A stretch of DNA of 64,000 nt from Clostridium acidisoli DSM 12555 (GCF_900176305.1 NZ_FWXH01000016.1:1-64000); one strand, 5' to 3'; positions 28,308-37,640 are shown, counted from the first letter of the stretch. The notes: generated from the letters alone by a model not told the origin. Numbers and translations: made by a program.

Positions 28308-29162
28308 TTATAAATCATATTTACTTTGAAATTTAAATAAAAAATAGACTAAAATTGATACAAAAACAAATGTTATAACCGATGCTGTGGAAAGTCTTTG
28401 ATAATTTAAATTAACAAAATTATTATTTATAAAATGCTGAAGCATATAAATACTTGAGTCAGGATATTGCCCTGAAAGCAAATATGCTTCTCTATAGATT
28501 CTTAAAGAATTTATTATTGAAATTATAAATACAAAAAATATATTTGGTAGCATTAATGGCAGTGTGATATTAAAAAAAGCGCTTATACTTCCGCATCCAT
28601 CAATAGATGCAGCTTCATAATATTCTTTTGGAATATTATTTAAACCTGCTAAAAATATTATCATGTTATAACCACAATTTTTCCATATATAAAGTAAAAT
28701 TAGTACAAGAAATGACCATCTGGAATTTAGGTAATCTGGTCCATTGATACCAAATTTTAAAAGTATTTGATTAATAGTACCTGTTTGAGAAAAAAATATC
28801 TGCCATACCAGTATGATTGAAGCTACAGGGATAATAAATGGCAACGTTAAAACTGTTCTAAAAAAAGATTCTTTTTTCATTTTACTGTTTAAAATAAGGC
28901 TTATTATTAAAGATATAATCATAAGTAATGGTACTGCTATTAAATTAAATAGTAATGTATTTTTTATAGCTAATTGAAAAGAGCTGTTATTAAATAACTC
29001 TATAAAATTCTCAAATCCAACATAATGTATATTTCCTACGCCTTGAGTAAAACAATAGATTACACTCATTATAAATGGAATACCAAAAAATATGAGAAAT
29101 CCTACTATTGATGGTGCAGCAAAAATATATCCGGCTATTCCTTCTCTTTTTTTTAAATTCAT
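28308..29162 (-). CDS. Sugar-type ABC transporter permease (MalF class)
   Basis: 284 residues with six membrane helices and an EAA loop, KEYYEAASIDGCGSISAFFNITLPL. It forms a heterodimer with the downstream MalG-like permease in CUT1 importers. Substrate cannot be told from sequence. It lies between the lipoprotein and MalG genes with small gaps, so is part of the same transcript as the RiPP genes. Confidence 0.9.
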   Translation of the reverse strand: MNLKKREGIAGYIFAAPSIVGFLIFFGIPFIMSVIYCFTQGVGNIHYVGFENFIELFNNSSFQLAIKNTLLFNLIAVPLLMIISLIISLILNSKMKKESFFRTVLTLPFIIPVASIILVWQIFFSQTGTINQILLKFGINGPDYLNSRWSFLVLILLYIWKNCGYNMIIFLAGLNNIPKEYYEAASIDGCGSISAFFNITLPLMLPNIFFVFIISIINSLRIYREAYLLSGQYPDSSIYMLQHFINNNFVNLNYQRLSTASVITFVFVSILVYFLFKFQSKYDL

Positions 29163-29200
29163 TCCTTTTTATTATCTCCTTAAATTCATTTGCACCAAAA

Positions 29201-29719
29201 CTAATTAAAATTAAATACAACTATATCTGTAGCAACGAAGTTATCTCCTTGCTTTTTTCCCCATATATTAACCATAGAATTTACTTTAATATCTGATATA
29301 CTTCCTTTTTCGTCAGTAAAAGTTTTCCCCATATTAGAACTATTACGAATTATTATATTAATAGTATTATTAATAGCAACTTGTTCTGTACTATTTGCCT
29401 GAGTTTTTGAACCTTTTTTTGATCCTACTAATGCTCCATTGGAGTTTTTATTTACCTTTGAAATTTTTATACTGTCTCCATTTAATTCTGTTACATATCC
29501 CTTTATGTCAGGATTACCTTGTAATGATTTTGATTCTGGACTTTTATTATTTGCTGAAACATCATTACTAGATAAATTTTTTTCACTATTGCTATTTGAA
29601 GTAGTACTTTTATTAATACTTTTAGTGGTAGTATCCGATTTTGAACATCCTACAGCAGATAATAAAATAAGTATACTAACCACGCCTAATAATGTTTTTA
29701 TCCTATAATTAAATTTCAT
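29201..29719 (-). CDS. Lipoprotein with C-terminal beta domain
   Basis: 172 residues or fewer from the chosen ATG. The signal peptide ends in LLSAVGCSKS, a lipobox-like site (Cys about residue 25). A Ser/Asn/Thr-rich linker (~28-70) leads to a beta-rich domain (DIKGYVTELNGDSIKISKV...) like DUF5666-type domains. Function is unknown. The next gene upstream (solute-binding protein) ends 13 bases before this start, so they are co-transcribed. Confidence 0.7.
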   Translation of the reverse strand: MKFNYRIKTLLGVVSILILLSAVGCSKSDTTTKSINKSTTSNSNSEKNLSSNDVSANNKSPESKSLQGNPDIKGYVTELNGDSIKISKVNKNSNGALVGSKKGSKTQANSTEQVAINNTINIIIRNSSNMGKTFTDEKGSISDIKVNSMVNIWGKKQGDNFVATDIVVFNFN

Positions 29720-29732
29720 TGTAATTTCTCCT

Positions 29733-31097
29733 TTATTCATTAATATAGATTTTTATTTTACTTTTTAAAATATTAATTGCATCTTCATAAGACATTTTGT
29801 CTTCAAAGTATGGTGTTAGACACTGCATCATTAATTGCCCAAGTGTATCATCCGTTATTACCCCCTTATTTACATTGTTTACTATTTTATTGTAATAATC
29901 TTGAAAATTTTCAGATAACCTTTGTTGTATTATAGTGGTGGATTTATCATATGCATAGCTCTTACCTACTTCATTAGTCATATACTGATTTTCTAAATCT
30001 TCAGCTGCTTTTTTATTAACCGGTATATTTGAAGGTAGATTTGCTGCTTGAATCTTTTCAGACAGTGCAATTTTCAAGAAATTATATGCAGCTTCTTTAT
30101 TTTTTGAATTTTTACTTATAGCCATTGAACTACCAACAATAGCAGCAACACCCTTTCCCCCTTTATAAGTGGGAATATTGTTAATTACTTGCGTTTCACC
30201 TGTAACTTCATTTAGTAAAGATTCCGAGGCTAAAAAATAACTTACTCTTTCAATAGGATCATTAGAAAATAGAGATGTTCCATCTTTAAGTGCTTCAAAC
30301 CCTTCACTTCCAGAAAAACCTGATATACCTGATTCTTTTTTAGAAGCATTGTAAATTTTTTTATAATTGTTAATTATTTGTTTAAATGTTGTAGTATTAA
30401 AATATACATCTTTATTTTGATAATCAATAAAATTTTCACCAGTACTTGCTAGAAAATCTTCTATGTTCATAGGAGCCGCAAACAGTGTTTTATTTGCATC
30501 ACTAGCTGAAAGAATATACGAATTTATAGAGTTCATAAATTCGTTCTCAGAAGAATTATCTTTTATGCGTATATTATTATTTTCTAATAATTCTTTGGTG
30601 GTTGTGTACTGATTAACATAGTAATCCAAAGGCATTACTAATTGTTCACCATTATATACTCCAGCTTCTATTACTTTTGTGTTATAATCTTCCTTCTTAA
30701 ATGTTTTGTCCTTATCTAAAAATGGTTTTAAATTTTCAAGCATACCCGATTTTTCTAAAATCAATGTATCTGAACTGTTTAAATATAATATATCAGGTCC
30801 ATCTCCAGATAAAGTATCACTTAAAAGCGTCTCCTGGTATTTGCTTATTCCATTATTCGTACTATTATCAAATAATACTGTTTTAATTTTTATGCTTGGG
30901 TATTTATTTTGAAATTCATCTATAATAGCTTGTAACCGTTCATCTATATGTCCATGTTGCCCTAGAACATACAGCTTAAGTGTATTAGTATTAGTGTTAG
31001 AATAACTCAAATGCTTTTTATTTATGATTGGATACATGCCAAGTATTATTAAAATTACTAATATAGGTATAATTATTAAAAGCTTCTTAATTCTCAT
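29733..31097 (-). CDS. Extracellular solute-binding protein, family 1
   Basis: 454 residues. An N-terminal hydrophobic helix (~5-25) anchors or exports it; no lipobox Cys is seen. The mature part has the family 1 pattern DERLQAIIDEFQNKYPSIKIKTV, GDGPDILYLNSSDT and a C-terminal helix-rich lobe ending in SKNSKNKEAAYNFLKIALS. It should capture the ligand for the two CUT1-type permeases downstream. GGAG precedes the ATG. Placed directly after the peptide exporter, its ligand could be a glycan or a peptide. Confidence 0.88.
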   Translation of the reverse strand: MRIKKLLIIIPILVILIILGMYPIINKKHLSYSNTNTNTLKLYVLGQHGHIDERLQAIIDEFQNKYPSIKIKTVLFDNSTNNGISKYQETLLSDTLSGDGPDILYLNSSDTLILEKSGMLENLKPFLDKDKTFKKEDYNTKVIEAGVYNGEQLVMPLDYYVNQYTTTKELLENNNIRIKDNSSENEFMNSINSYILSASDANKTLFAAPMNIEDFLASTGENFIDYQNKDVYFNTTTFKQIINNYKKIYNASKKESGISGFSGSEGFEALKDGTSLFSNDPIERVSYFLASESLLNEVTGETQVINNIPTYKGGKGVAAIVGSSMAISKNSKNKEAAYNFLKIALSEKIQAANLPSNIPVNKKAAEDLENQYMTNEVGKSYAYDKSTTIIQQRLSENFQDYYNKIVNNVNKGVITDDTLGQLMMQCLTPYFEDKMSYEDAINILKSKIKIYINE

Positions 31098-31204
31098 AAT
31101 GTTTCTCCATTTTCATTTTATAACGTTGCTTTTTATTAAATATTAGCAAAGTCAATGTTAAGATAACATTAAGATAAAAGTTTTTATAAATAATTTTTTT
31201 AATG

Positions 31205-33070
31205 TTAATTAACATTTTTAATTAAGCTTTCCGTTTCTTCTGCAGTATCATCTAAGTATGCTTCAGCTTGCATAGTATATAGCTTATAATAAAGTCCTTT
31301 CTTTAAAATAAGGCTATGATGTGTACCATTTTCAACAAGCTTTCCATCTTCTAATACAATAATTAAATCCGCCATTTTAACTGTTGAAAATCTATGAGAT
31401 ATTAATATACTTGTCCTATTTCCAACTAATTCTTTGAAATTATTAAAGATTTCATACTCAGATTGTGCATCAACTGAAGCTGTTGGCTCATCTAAAATTA
31501 ATATTGCTGAATCGCTCATAAAAGCTCGACTAATAGCTAATTTTTGCCACTGTCCTAATGACAATTCCACTCCATTAGACCATAACTTTTCTAATTTTGT
31601 ATCAAACTTTTTATCTAAATTTTGTATGAAATCATAGGCATTGGACTTTCGCGCTGCTGCTTCAATTGAATTAATATTGTTAACATTTTCAATATCTCCA
31701 AAACCTATATTCTCTCTAACTGTAAATGGATACTTCATAAAATCTTGAAATACAACATTTACATATTTATATAATGAAGCTAAACTATAATCTTTAATAT
31801 TTACACCATCAATAAGAATCTCACCCTCAGTTGGATCATATAACCTTGTTAATAACTTTATAAGTGTAGTTTTACCACATCCATTAAGTCCAACTACGGC
31901 ACAAGTCTGATTTGCTTTTATCTTAAAACTAATATTTTTAAGAACATATTTATTTGATTTAGGATATTTAAATGATATGTTTTTAAATTCTATACAATCA
32001 TTTATAATACTTTTGAAAAGAACAGGGTTTGGAGAATCATTTATAATTGGTTGTAAATCTAATATATAAAACAAATTCTCAATATAGAGATTATTTGAAT
32101 ACAATTCAGATACATTTGATAATGTATTTTTAATAGAAGAATCAACATTAGTTAATGCAGATATATACATGTTCATTGATCCTATAGTTAACCCTCTGGA
32201 TAAAGTGACAAAAATTACATAAAATTTATATATATATGAGATTATTGTACTTAAGAGATCCGTTACGCTTAAACTCATAAGCTGTTTTTTACCAACAGCT
32301 TTATCTTTGTCTAAATTTTTCCTATATGTGGACAAAATTAATTTTTCAAAATATAGACCAAGTCTATTTAATTTTATTTCCTTAATACTATTATAATTTA
32401 GCATGATTTTCTGAAGGTATTCCGCAAATCTAGTTTTTTCTATTCTATTACTATAAATGTCATATTTCATTTTTGAAAATTTTATATTTATAAAAAACAT
32501 TGGAATAGACGTTAACATACATAACATTAACATTAAAGGATTTAATTGAATTACAATTACAATTGAACCTATTAATGTTGAAAAGTTTTTAACTATTTCA
32601 TTTAATGAATTAACTATTGCCATTGTTGAATATGCAGATTGATTATTTGCTTTTTCAATTTTATTGTAAAAATCATTATTTTCAAAATACGAAAGATCTA
32701 ATTCATTAGCCTTCCTTATAAGAAGTTGAGCTATATGATTATTTAAAGCTTTTATTTGTATATCAGAAAAATAGGTGTTTATTCTATTTATTAAGTAAGA
32801 AAGAATAGTAACACTAAATTCTATAAATAACCACATGAATACTTCATTACGATATTTAGGCATATTCTTATTACTTAATGTACTAATAACACTATCAATT
32901 AAATATTTAGATATTATCATGTTTATTGGAAGAATAACTCCATTTATAAAGGTAATTAATAATGTAGCAATAAAACTTAATCTTGAACTATTCCATATTA
33001 TTTTAATTGTTTTTAAAATAAATCCATTAATACGTTTTATATTATTAATTTTAGATTTTATCTCTAACAT
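31205..33070 (-). CDS. Peptide-type ABC exporter (fused membrane and ATPase domains)
   Basis: 621 residues: six-helix exporter domain (~20-330) and a C-terminal ATPase with Walker A GLNGCGKTT, signature ELSLGQWQKLA, Walker B LILDEPTASVD and H-loop ISHRFSTV. There is no N-terminal C39 peptidase domain, so leader removal must be done by something else; the M16 peptidase is the obvious candidate. It lies directly after the precursor gene, separated by a hairpin. It is likely to export the modified peptide. Confidence 0.92.
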   Translation of the reverse strand: MLEIKSKINNIKRINGFILKTIKIIWNSSRLSFIATLLITFINGVILPINMIISKYLIDSVISTLSNKNMPKYRNEVFMWLFIEFSVTILSYLINRINTYFSDIQIKALNNHIAQLLIRKANELDLSYFENNDFYNKIEKANNQSAYSTMAIVNSLNEIVKNFSTLIGSIVIVIQLNPLMLMLCMLTSIPMFFINIKFSKMKYDIYSNRIEKTRFAEYLQKIMLNYNSIKEIKLNRLGLYFEKLILSTYRKNLDKDKAVGKKQLMSLSVTDLLSTIISYIYKFYVIFVTLSRGLTIGSMNMYISALTNVDSSIKNTLSNVSELYSNNLYIENLFYILDLQPIINDSPNPVLFKSIINDCIEFKNISFKYPKSNKYVLKNISFKIKANQTCAVVGLNGCGKTTLIKLLTRLYDPTEGEILIDGVNIKDYSLASLYKYVNVVFQDFMKYPFTVRENIGFGDIENVNNINSIEAAARKSNAYDFIQNLDKKFDTKLEKLWSNGVELSLGQWQKLAISRAFMSDSAILILDEPTASVDAQSEYEIFNNFKELVGNRTSILISHRFSTVKMADLIIVLEDGKLVENGTHHSLILKKGLYYKLYTMQAEAYLDDTAEETESLIKNVN

Positions 33071-33132
33071 TTTTAAGCATATCCTTTCAAATTTAATTTC
33101 TAAATCTTATTTACAAAATTACAAAAAGGAAA

Positions 33133-33160
33133 TCTCGCATGACAAGTTTATCATGCGAGA
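33133..33160 (-). terminator. Hairpin attenuator between precursor and exporter genes
   Basis: A perfect 10-bp stem, TCTCGCATGA / TCATGCGAGA, loop of eight, lies nine bases after the precursor stop. On the minus strand it is followed by TTTCCTTTTTG. The imperfect T-run suggests partial termination. Such leaky terminators are common after RiPP precursor genes and raise precursor dose relative to downstream genes. Confidence 0.78.
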
Positions 33161-33169
33161 AGTTGTAAA

Positions 33170-33364
33170 TTATGCTTCGTATGATGAGTTATAGTTAGCA
33201 TTTGAGTTAGCATCTCCATATGAACATTCACATGAACATGTGTAATCGTCAGCACTTTGATATGCAGAGTTCCATAGACTACTAGTTGAACACATACACG
33301 CACAACGATTAGCTTCTGTATTAAAGGTTGATATATCTCTTCCTGCTGGATTAACTAATTTCAT
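33170..33364 (-). CDS. Cysteine-rich RiPP precursor peptide (two CxCxC clusters)
   Basis: 64 residues from the ATG at 33364, which has GGGGTG seven bases upstream. A leader-like part begins MKLVNPAGRDISTFNTEANR. The core has CACMC at residues 22-26 and CSCEC at 44-48, with Asn-Ser, Tyr and Ala-rich flanks and an Asn/Ser/Tyr-rich tail. All cysteines lie in the two clusters. It is next to a radical SAM/SPASM maturase, an M16 peptidase and an exporter. From memory, ruminococcin C has similar length (63) and a CxCS...NS...Yxx C...C layout; here each cluster has an extra cysteine. Leader/core border at about 20 is inference. Confidence 0.85.
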   Translation of the reverse strand: MKLVNPAGRDISTFNTEANRCACMCSTSSLWNSAYQSADDYTCSCECSYGDANSNANYNSSYEA

Positions 33365-33531
33365 TTTCTTCACCCCCCCCACGGTTTAATCTTAAGGAAA
33401 ATTTTTTAATTTTCCTATTCTGAAAATAAAATACATTAATATTTTGAATATATATAATAATTTTACATTTACTTAGTAATAAATTTATTAGTAAACTAAG
33501 TAAAAGTAAATATATTATAATCTAAAAGTTT

Positions 33532-34896
33532 TTAAGGAACTTGTAACAAATTATATAAATCTTTTTTATTTATATCTAAACTTTCCTTGCAATTTATAGA
33601 TATAAGAACATTGTTACTTGATAGAATTTTATTTATCTTCATATTTATTTCTTCAAAACTAATAGTACTTATAATTGATAAGCATGTACTATATTCGCGA
33701 TTTAAAGGAATTATTGGTTCATCATATAAATAATTATCTATGCATTCCTTAGTTAAGTCTTTGTTATTAATAGTTAATTTAGCTCTATTGTAATATTCAG
33801 TTAACTCTAATAAGAAAAGTTCTCTATATCTATCAAATTCTTGTTTTGTAAAGCCAAAATTTGATAGCTTTTTAATTACTTGAATTATATATTTAATTTT
33901 TTTATAAAAATTTCTATCAGTATCCAATTGAAGAATATTAAAATTGAAGTTATACATTAACCTTCTAGAAACAAACTCTATTTTACTAAAATCTAACTTA
34001 TTTTTAGAAAACATAGTACAAATATCTCTTTCAATCAATGTCAAACAAAAATATTCTAATATTTTTGTTTCTAAATCGTATTTTATTTCATTAGAATATA
34101 ATGAGGATTTTAAATAATAAAATTGTATTTCATTATATTCTAAATTTTTTATAGTATTTATTAAAATTTTTCTGTGTAAAGATTTTTCTATTGCTATAGG
34201 AATTCTAAAATTTTCACTACTTTTTTGAATCCTAGAAAAATAATTTTCTATTAAATCTTTTACATTGCACTCTTCAGTTTGTCCAACTATAAAAAGTGCA
34301 CTATTTTGTGTTTTGTACCAATTACTGTGAAACTTCATTATTGATTCATAACTAATGTTTTTTATAGATTCCAAGTTTCCCAAAGGTAATTTATTTTTAA
34401 AATTTTTTTTATTTACGATTTCAGGCAGTATAATTTCTTTTAATTTATAATTTGCAGTACATGTTTCTCTACTAATTTCATCAATGATCTCATGTTTTAT
34501 ATGATTAATATTACTTTTAAGAATATTATCTCCTGATAAAATATTCTTAAAAACTGGTAAATAGTTATTTAGTTCTTCACTCTTACAATTAATAGAATAG
34601 ACAGTCTCATAAAAATTTGTATATCCTATTAATAAACTATTACGTACATTATTATTTGATTGTTGCTCATATAAAAATCTATAATTATTGTAAATGCACA
34701 TATGTTCAATAAAATGAGCTATGCCTATTTCATTATCATTTTCCATTAATGATCCCACTTTTACTACCAAAGATATCCTTATCATATTTTTCTGAGAATC
34801 ATTATAATAAGTAAAATATTTAAATCCATTATCTAAAGTTTTCACTATTAATTTTCTATCAGTATTCATGTCATTATGCTCTTTAAAACTTTCCAT
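33532..34896 (-). CDS. M16-family zinc metallopeptidase
   Basis: 454 residues with the inverted zinc motif HFIEH (His61, Glu64, His65) and a further ligand Glu140, exactly the HxxEH-x74-E spacing of M16 proteases. All key residues are present. The single-chain size matches one pair of M16 domains, which usually dimerise or pair with a partner. In this operon, where the exporter has no peptidase domain, it is the best candidate to remove the precursor leader. It lies five bases after the maturase gene. Confidence 0.9.
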   Translation of the reverse strand: MESFKEHNDMNTDRKLIVKTLDNGFKYFTYYNDSQKNMIRISLVVKVGSLMENDNEIGIAHFIEHMCIYNNYRFLYEQQSNNNVRNSLLIGYTNFYETVYSINCKSEELNNYLPVFKNILSGDNILKSNINHIKHEIIDEISRETCTANYKLKEIILPEIVNKKNFKNKLPLGNLESIKNISYESIMKFHSNWYKTQNSALFIVGQTEECNVKDLIENYFSRIQKSSENFRIPIAIEKSLHRKILINTIKNLEYNEIQFYYLKSSLYSNEIKYDLETKILEYFCLTLIERDICTMFSKNKLDFSKIEFVSRRLMYNFNFNILQLDTDRNFYKKIKYIIQVIKKLSNFGFTKQEFDRYRELFLLELTEYYNRAKLTINNKDLTKECIDNYLYDEPIIPLNREYSTCLSIISTISFEEINMKINKILSSNNVLISINCKESLDINKKDLYNLLQVP

Positions 34897-34901
34897 AATA
34901 G

Positions 34902-36488
34902 TTATACTACAACCTTAATATCACCTAAATATTCTAGCTTTTTAGGATTACTTTCTAAACATTTATGATAGAAAACTAAATTCTTTAACATATAATCTCT
35001 TGATGAATTACAATTATATCTTTTCTTTTCCATATCAAGTTTTCCATTTGTATAACATTGTGCATAACATAGATTACATAACCTAGAAGCCCAGCAATTT
35101 TTACAATCATTTATTGTTGCATCTGAAAATTCATCAACTAATATTCTTTTTACTTTTTCTTTATCAACACCTTTATCTACATCACCTATAATTGGTGATC
35201 CATCTATTCTTTCGCAAACCATAAAATCACCTTTTGTTGTAATATACAATTTTCTGCTTCCTGGTACGCAGCATCCATTTAGAGAATAGCTTTCATTATA
35301 ATCTTTATATATTGGTCTTTGATGAATTTTGATTAATGGTTGCTCAATAACTACTTTTGAAAAGAAGTCTATATCCTGATTATGATCAATTTCTTTGAAA
35401 TACAAATCTTTAGACCAAGATGATAGTGGATCAAAAATCTTGGTCTTATCATCCTCATTAATTTTCTCTTTTTCTTTTCTTTCTCTTCTTTCTTTATAAT
35501 CTATATTACCTAAAGAAGGATATGTTATAAACTTACTAATTTGACTAGGCAACCACTCTAATTTATTGAAAAAAGAATGGATTTGAATAAGTTTTTCAAT
35601 AGAATAAGGTTTACCAAAAACCATACTAAGTACTAACCTATCTTTTGCACTATCACCTAAGGCTTGTACTAATATCTTCAATCCTTTTATAGCTCTTTCA
35701 AAACTTCCAACCCCATTAATATCTTTTCTGTAACTATCGTGTATATATTTGGGTCCATCTATACTACATACAATACTTAAGTCTTTTATTGAAGCTAAAT
35801 ATTGTGCAATTTCTTCTGTCATTAATGTTAAATTTGTTGTCATAGAAAATCTTACTTGTCTATCTTTGATTGTTGTTTGAGCATAACCTATACAATATTT
35901 AATTAAATCAAATTTAATTAGTGGCTCCCCACCATAAAATGTTATAGCAATTCCGGCATCTTTATCCCCATGTAAACCTGCATAATCAATGGCCTTCTTT
36001 GCAATGTCTTTAGTCATATCTTGAGAGCCAAAATTTCTTTTATCAGTATAAGCTTCATTGTAAATACAATATCCACATCTTAAATTACATTTTTCTGTAA
36101 GCTCTAATACAATTTGACGTACACCATTTTCTAACATATCATATAAATTTTCATGGTGTCCCGGTGAATTAAATTCTAAATTATTTCCTGCCTTTAAAAT
36201 ATGCTCTGAATCAATTGCATTTTTGATATTATCTAGTGCTTCATAATATTTACTGTATTCAGAGCTAATTTCAGTATTATCTATTTCGTCCATTGTGTTA
36301 TTGATAATTTTTTCTAATATCCTATACTCAAGTTCATTACAATTCATAATCTTGCTTGTACCTGTATCATAAATATAATAGCAAGAATCTGTTTTAAAAA
36401 GTTTTGCTAGAGGTCTAGGATAATTAATATTGTCTTTGAAATATTGAATATATTCTGAAATTGTGCCAAATGAATTTGTACAGTTCAT
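34902..36488 (-). CDS. Radical SAM/SPASM peptide maturase
   Basis: 528 residues. An N-terminal PqqD-like leader-recognition region (~10-100) is followed by the radical SAM core with CNLRCGYC (Cys134, Cys138, Cys141) and FYGGEP (184-189). A C-terminal SPASM domain has cysteines at ~407, 425, 462, 465, 471, 474, 478 and 493, enough for two auxiliary [4Fe-4S] clusters. This architecture matches Cys-rich peptide maturases that form thioether (S-C) bonds. It should modify the cysteines of the adjacent precursor. First gene of the operon, with AGGAGGG before the ATG. Confidence 0.93.
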   Translation of the reverse strand: MNCTNSFGTISEYIQYFKDNINYPRPLAKLFKTDSCYYIYDTGTSKIMNCNELEYRILEKIINNTMDEIDNTEISSEYSKYYEALDNIKNAIDSEHILKAGNNLEFNSPGHHENLYDMLENGVRQIVLELTEKCNLRCGYCIYNEAYTDKRNFGSQDMTKDIAKKAIDYAGLHGDKDAGIAITFYGGEPLIKFDLIKYCIGYAQTTIKDRQVRFSMTTNLTLMTEEIAQYLASIKDLSIVCSIDGPKYIHDSYRKDINGVGSFERAIKGLKILVQALGDSAKDRLVLSMVFGKPYSIEKLIQIHSFFNKLEWLPSQISKFITYPSLGNIDYKERRERKEKEKINEDDKTKIFDPLSSWSKDLYFKEIDHNQDIDFFSKVVIEQPLIKIHQRPIYKDYNESYSLNGCCVPGSRKLYITTKGDFMVCERIDGSPIIGDVDKGVDKEKVKRILVDEFSDATINDCKNCWASRLCNLCYAQCYTNGKLDMEKKRYNCNSSRDYMLKNLVFYHKCLESNPKKLEYLGDIKVVV

Positions 36489-36803
36489 TTTGTTTATCCC
36501 TCCTTTAAAATTTATACAGTTTTTTTAATTCAACATTAACGATATTACAGCAATATATTTTTACAAATTTTTTCAAATATTATTAATTATTGATTTTTTA
36601 TTATAATATGTCTTATAATATACTTATTCAATAGATACGTGCTGAAACTAGTTATTTAGATGCTAATATTATAAATTGCCTAAAATTGTGTATGCTAAAC
36701 TAAAATATTTGAGCTTTAAAATAAGTGTTTTACAGAATAAAAATACCTATTAAAATAACGATTTCAATGCTTATTTTAATAGTCTTAAGGTGGTTTTAAT
36801 AAA
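36489..36803. promoter_or_regulatory. Divergent control region between maturase and LytTR regulator
   Basis: A 315-bp, very AT-rich gap. On the minus strand TATAAA lies 27 bases before the maturase ribosome site, with only a weak -35 (TTAATG, 17-bp spacing), as expected for an activated promoter. An inverted repeat AAAATAAG (36718-36725) / CTTATTTT (36770-36777) lies just before the LytTR gene. I do not see clear paired AgrA-type repeats by eye. Confidence 0.5.
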
Positions 36804-37556
36804 ATGATAAAAATATTAGTAATTGAGGACTCTAATATTCAGAGAAAAAATTTGTGTTCATTATTATCTAAAATAAATTCTAATTTGAAAGTATATGAAG
36901 CCAGTACAAAAGATAGTGCTTTAAAAATTTCAAAAAAAGCTAGTATAGATCTTTTTTTTGTAGATATCGAATTAAAGGATTCTTCTGGAATTGATTTTGC
37001 TACAGAAATTAGAAAAATTTATGAGTATAAGTACACATTGATAGTTTTTGTGACTGCATATATAAATCATATTATTGAGGCATTTAAAGAAGTGCACTGT
37101 TATGATTATCTTATAAAACCCTATAACAGTAATGATATAAGAAAAATTATTAATATTATTACTGAAAATACTCCCAGTAAGAACATTCAACAAAATAAGC
37201 CTTATGTGTTGATTAATCAAAATTCTATAGAAATAAAGATATTTTTAGATGAAATTATATTTATAGAAACTAGTATAGGAAAATGTACAATACATACAAT
37301 CATAGGAAAATATGTTATGAATAGAATGACACTAAAAAAATTGTTAAAAATTATTAATTGCGACTACATTATACAATGTCATAGATCCTGTGCTGTAAAT
37401 ATAAAATATATACGAAAAATTGAAAAATATTCACAAGTATCTTGGAATATTTACTTTGATAAGTATGACTATTGTGCATTTATGGGAGCCAAATACAAAG
37501 ACAAAATCATTAATCTGTTAAAAGTTAATTCAGTAATAAGTCAATTAATTATTTAA
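36804..37556 (+). CDS. LytTR-family response regulator (AgrA-like)
   Basis: 250 residues. Receiver domain ~1-120 with phospho-acceptor Asp54 (FFVDIELKDS) and conserved IEDS at the N terminus; LytTR DNA-binding domain ~130-245 (DEIIFIETSIGKCTIHT, CHRSCAVNIKYIRKIEK). LytTR regulators bind paired direct repeats and typically answer AgrC-type peptide-sensing kinases. It lies directly upstream of such a kinase. It probably controls agrBD and may control the RiPP operon. Confidence 0.93.
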   Translation: MIKILVIEDSNIQRKNLCSLLSKINSNLKVYEASTKDSALKISKKASIDLFFVDIELKDSSGIDFATEIRKIYEYKYTLIVFVTAYINHIIEAFKEVHCYDYLIKPYNSNDIRKIINIITENTPSKNIQQNKPYVLINQNSIEIKIFLDEIIFIETSIGKCTIHTIIGKYVMNRMTLKKLLKIINCDYIIQCHRSCAVNIKYIRKIEKYSQVSWNIYFDKYDYCAFMGAKYKDKIINLLKVNSVISQLII

Positions 37557-37640
37557 AGATATAAAAATTATTAAACTAAATTCTTGTATCTTTTATATAA
37601 AAAATATATAGAATTACATACTATCAGTGGAGATGATTAT

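Noticed and set aside
29011-29220. 69-codon minus-strand frame overlapping the MalF-like gene start
   Set aside because: It is an alternate-frame shadow of the permease and of the gap; no ribosome site.
27468-31097. Simple sugar-uptake operon unrelated to the RiPP genes
   Set aside because: Not excluded, but the tight same-strand packing between the exporter and the HlyD/MacB genes makes a shared transcript more likely; no sugar-metabolism gene is nearby.
36489-36803. Clear AgrA-type direct repeats
   Set aside because: Only partial matches such as ATCGTTAAT were found, without a second copy at the right spacing.
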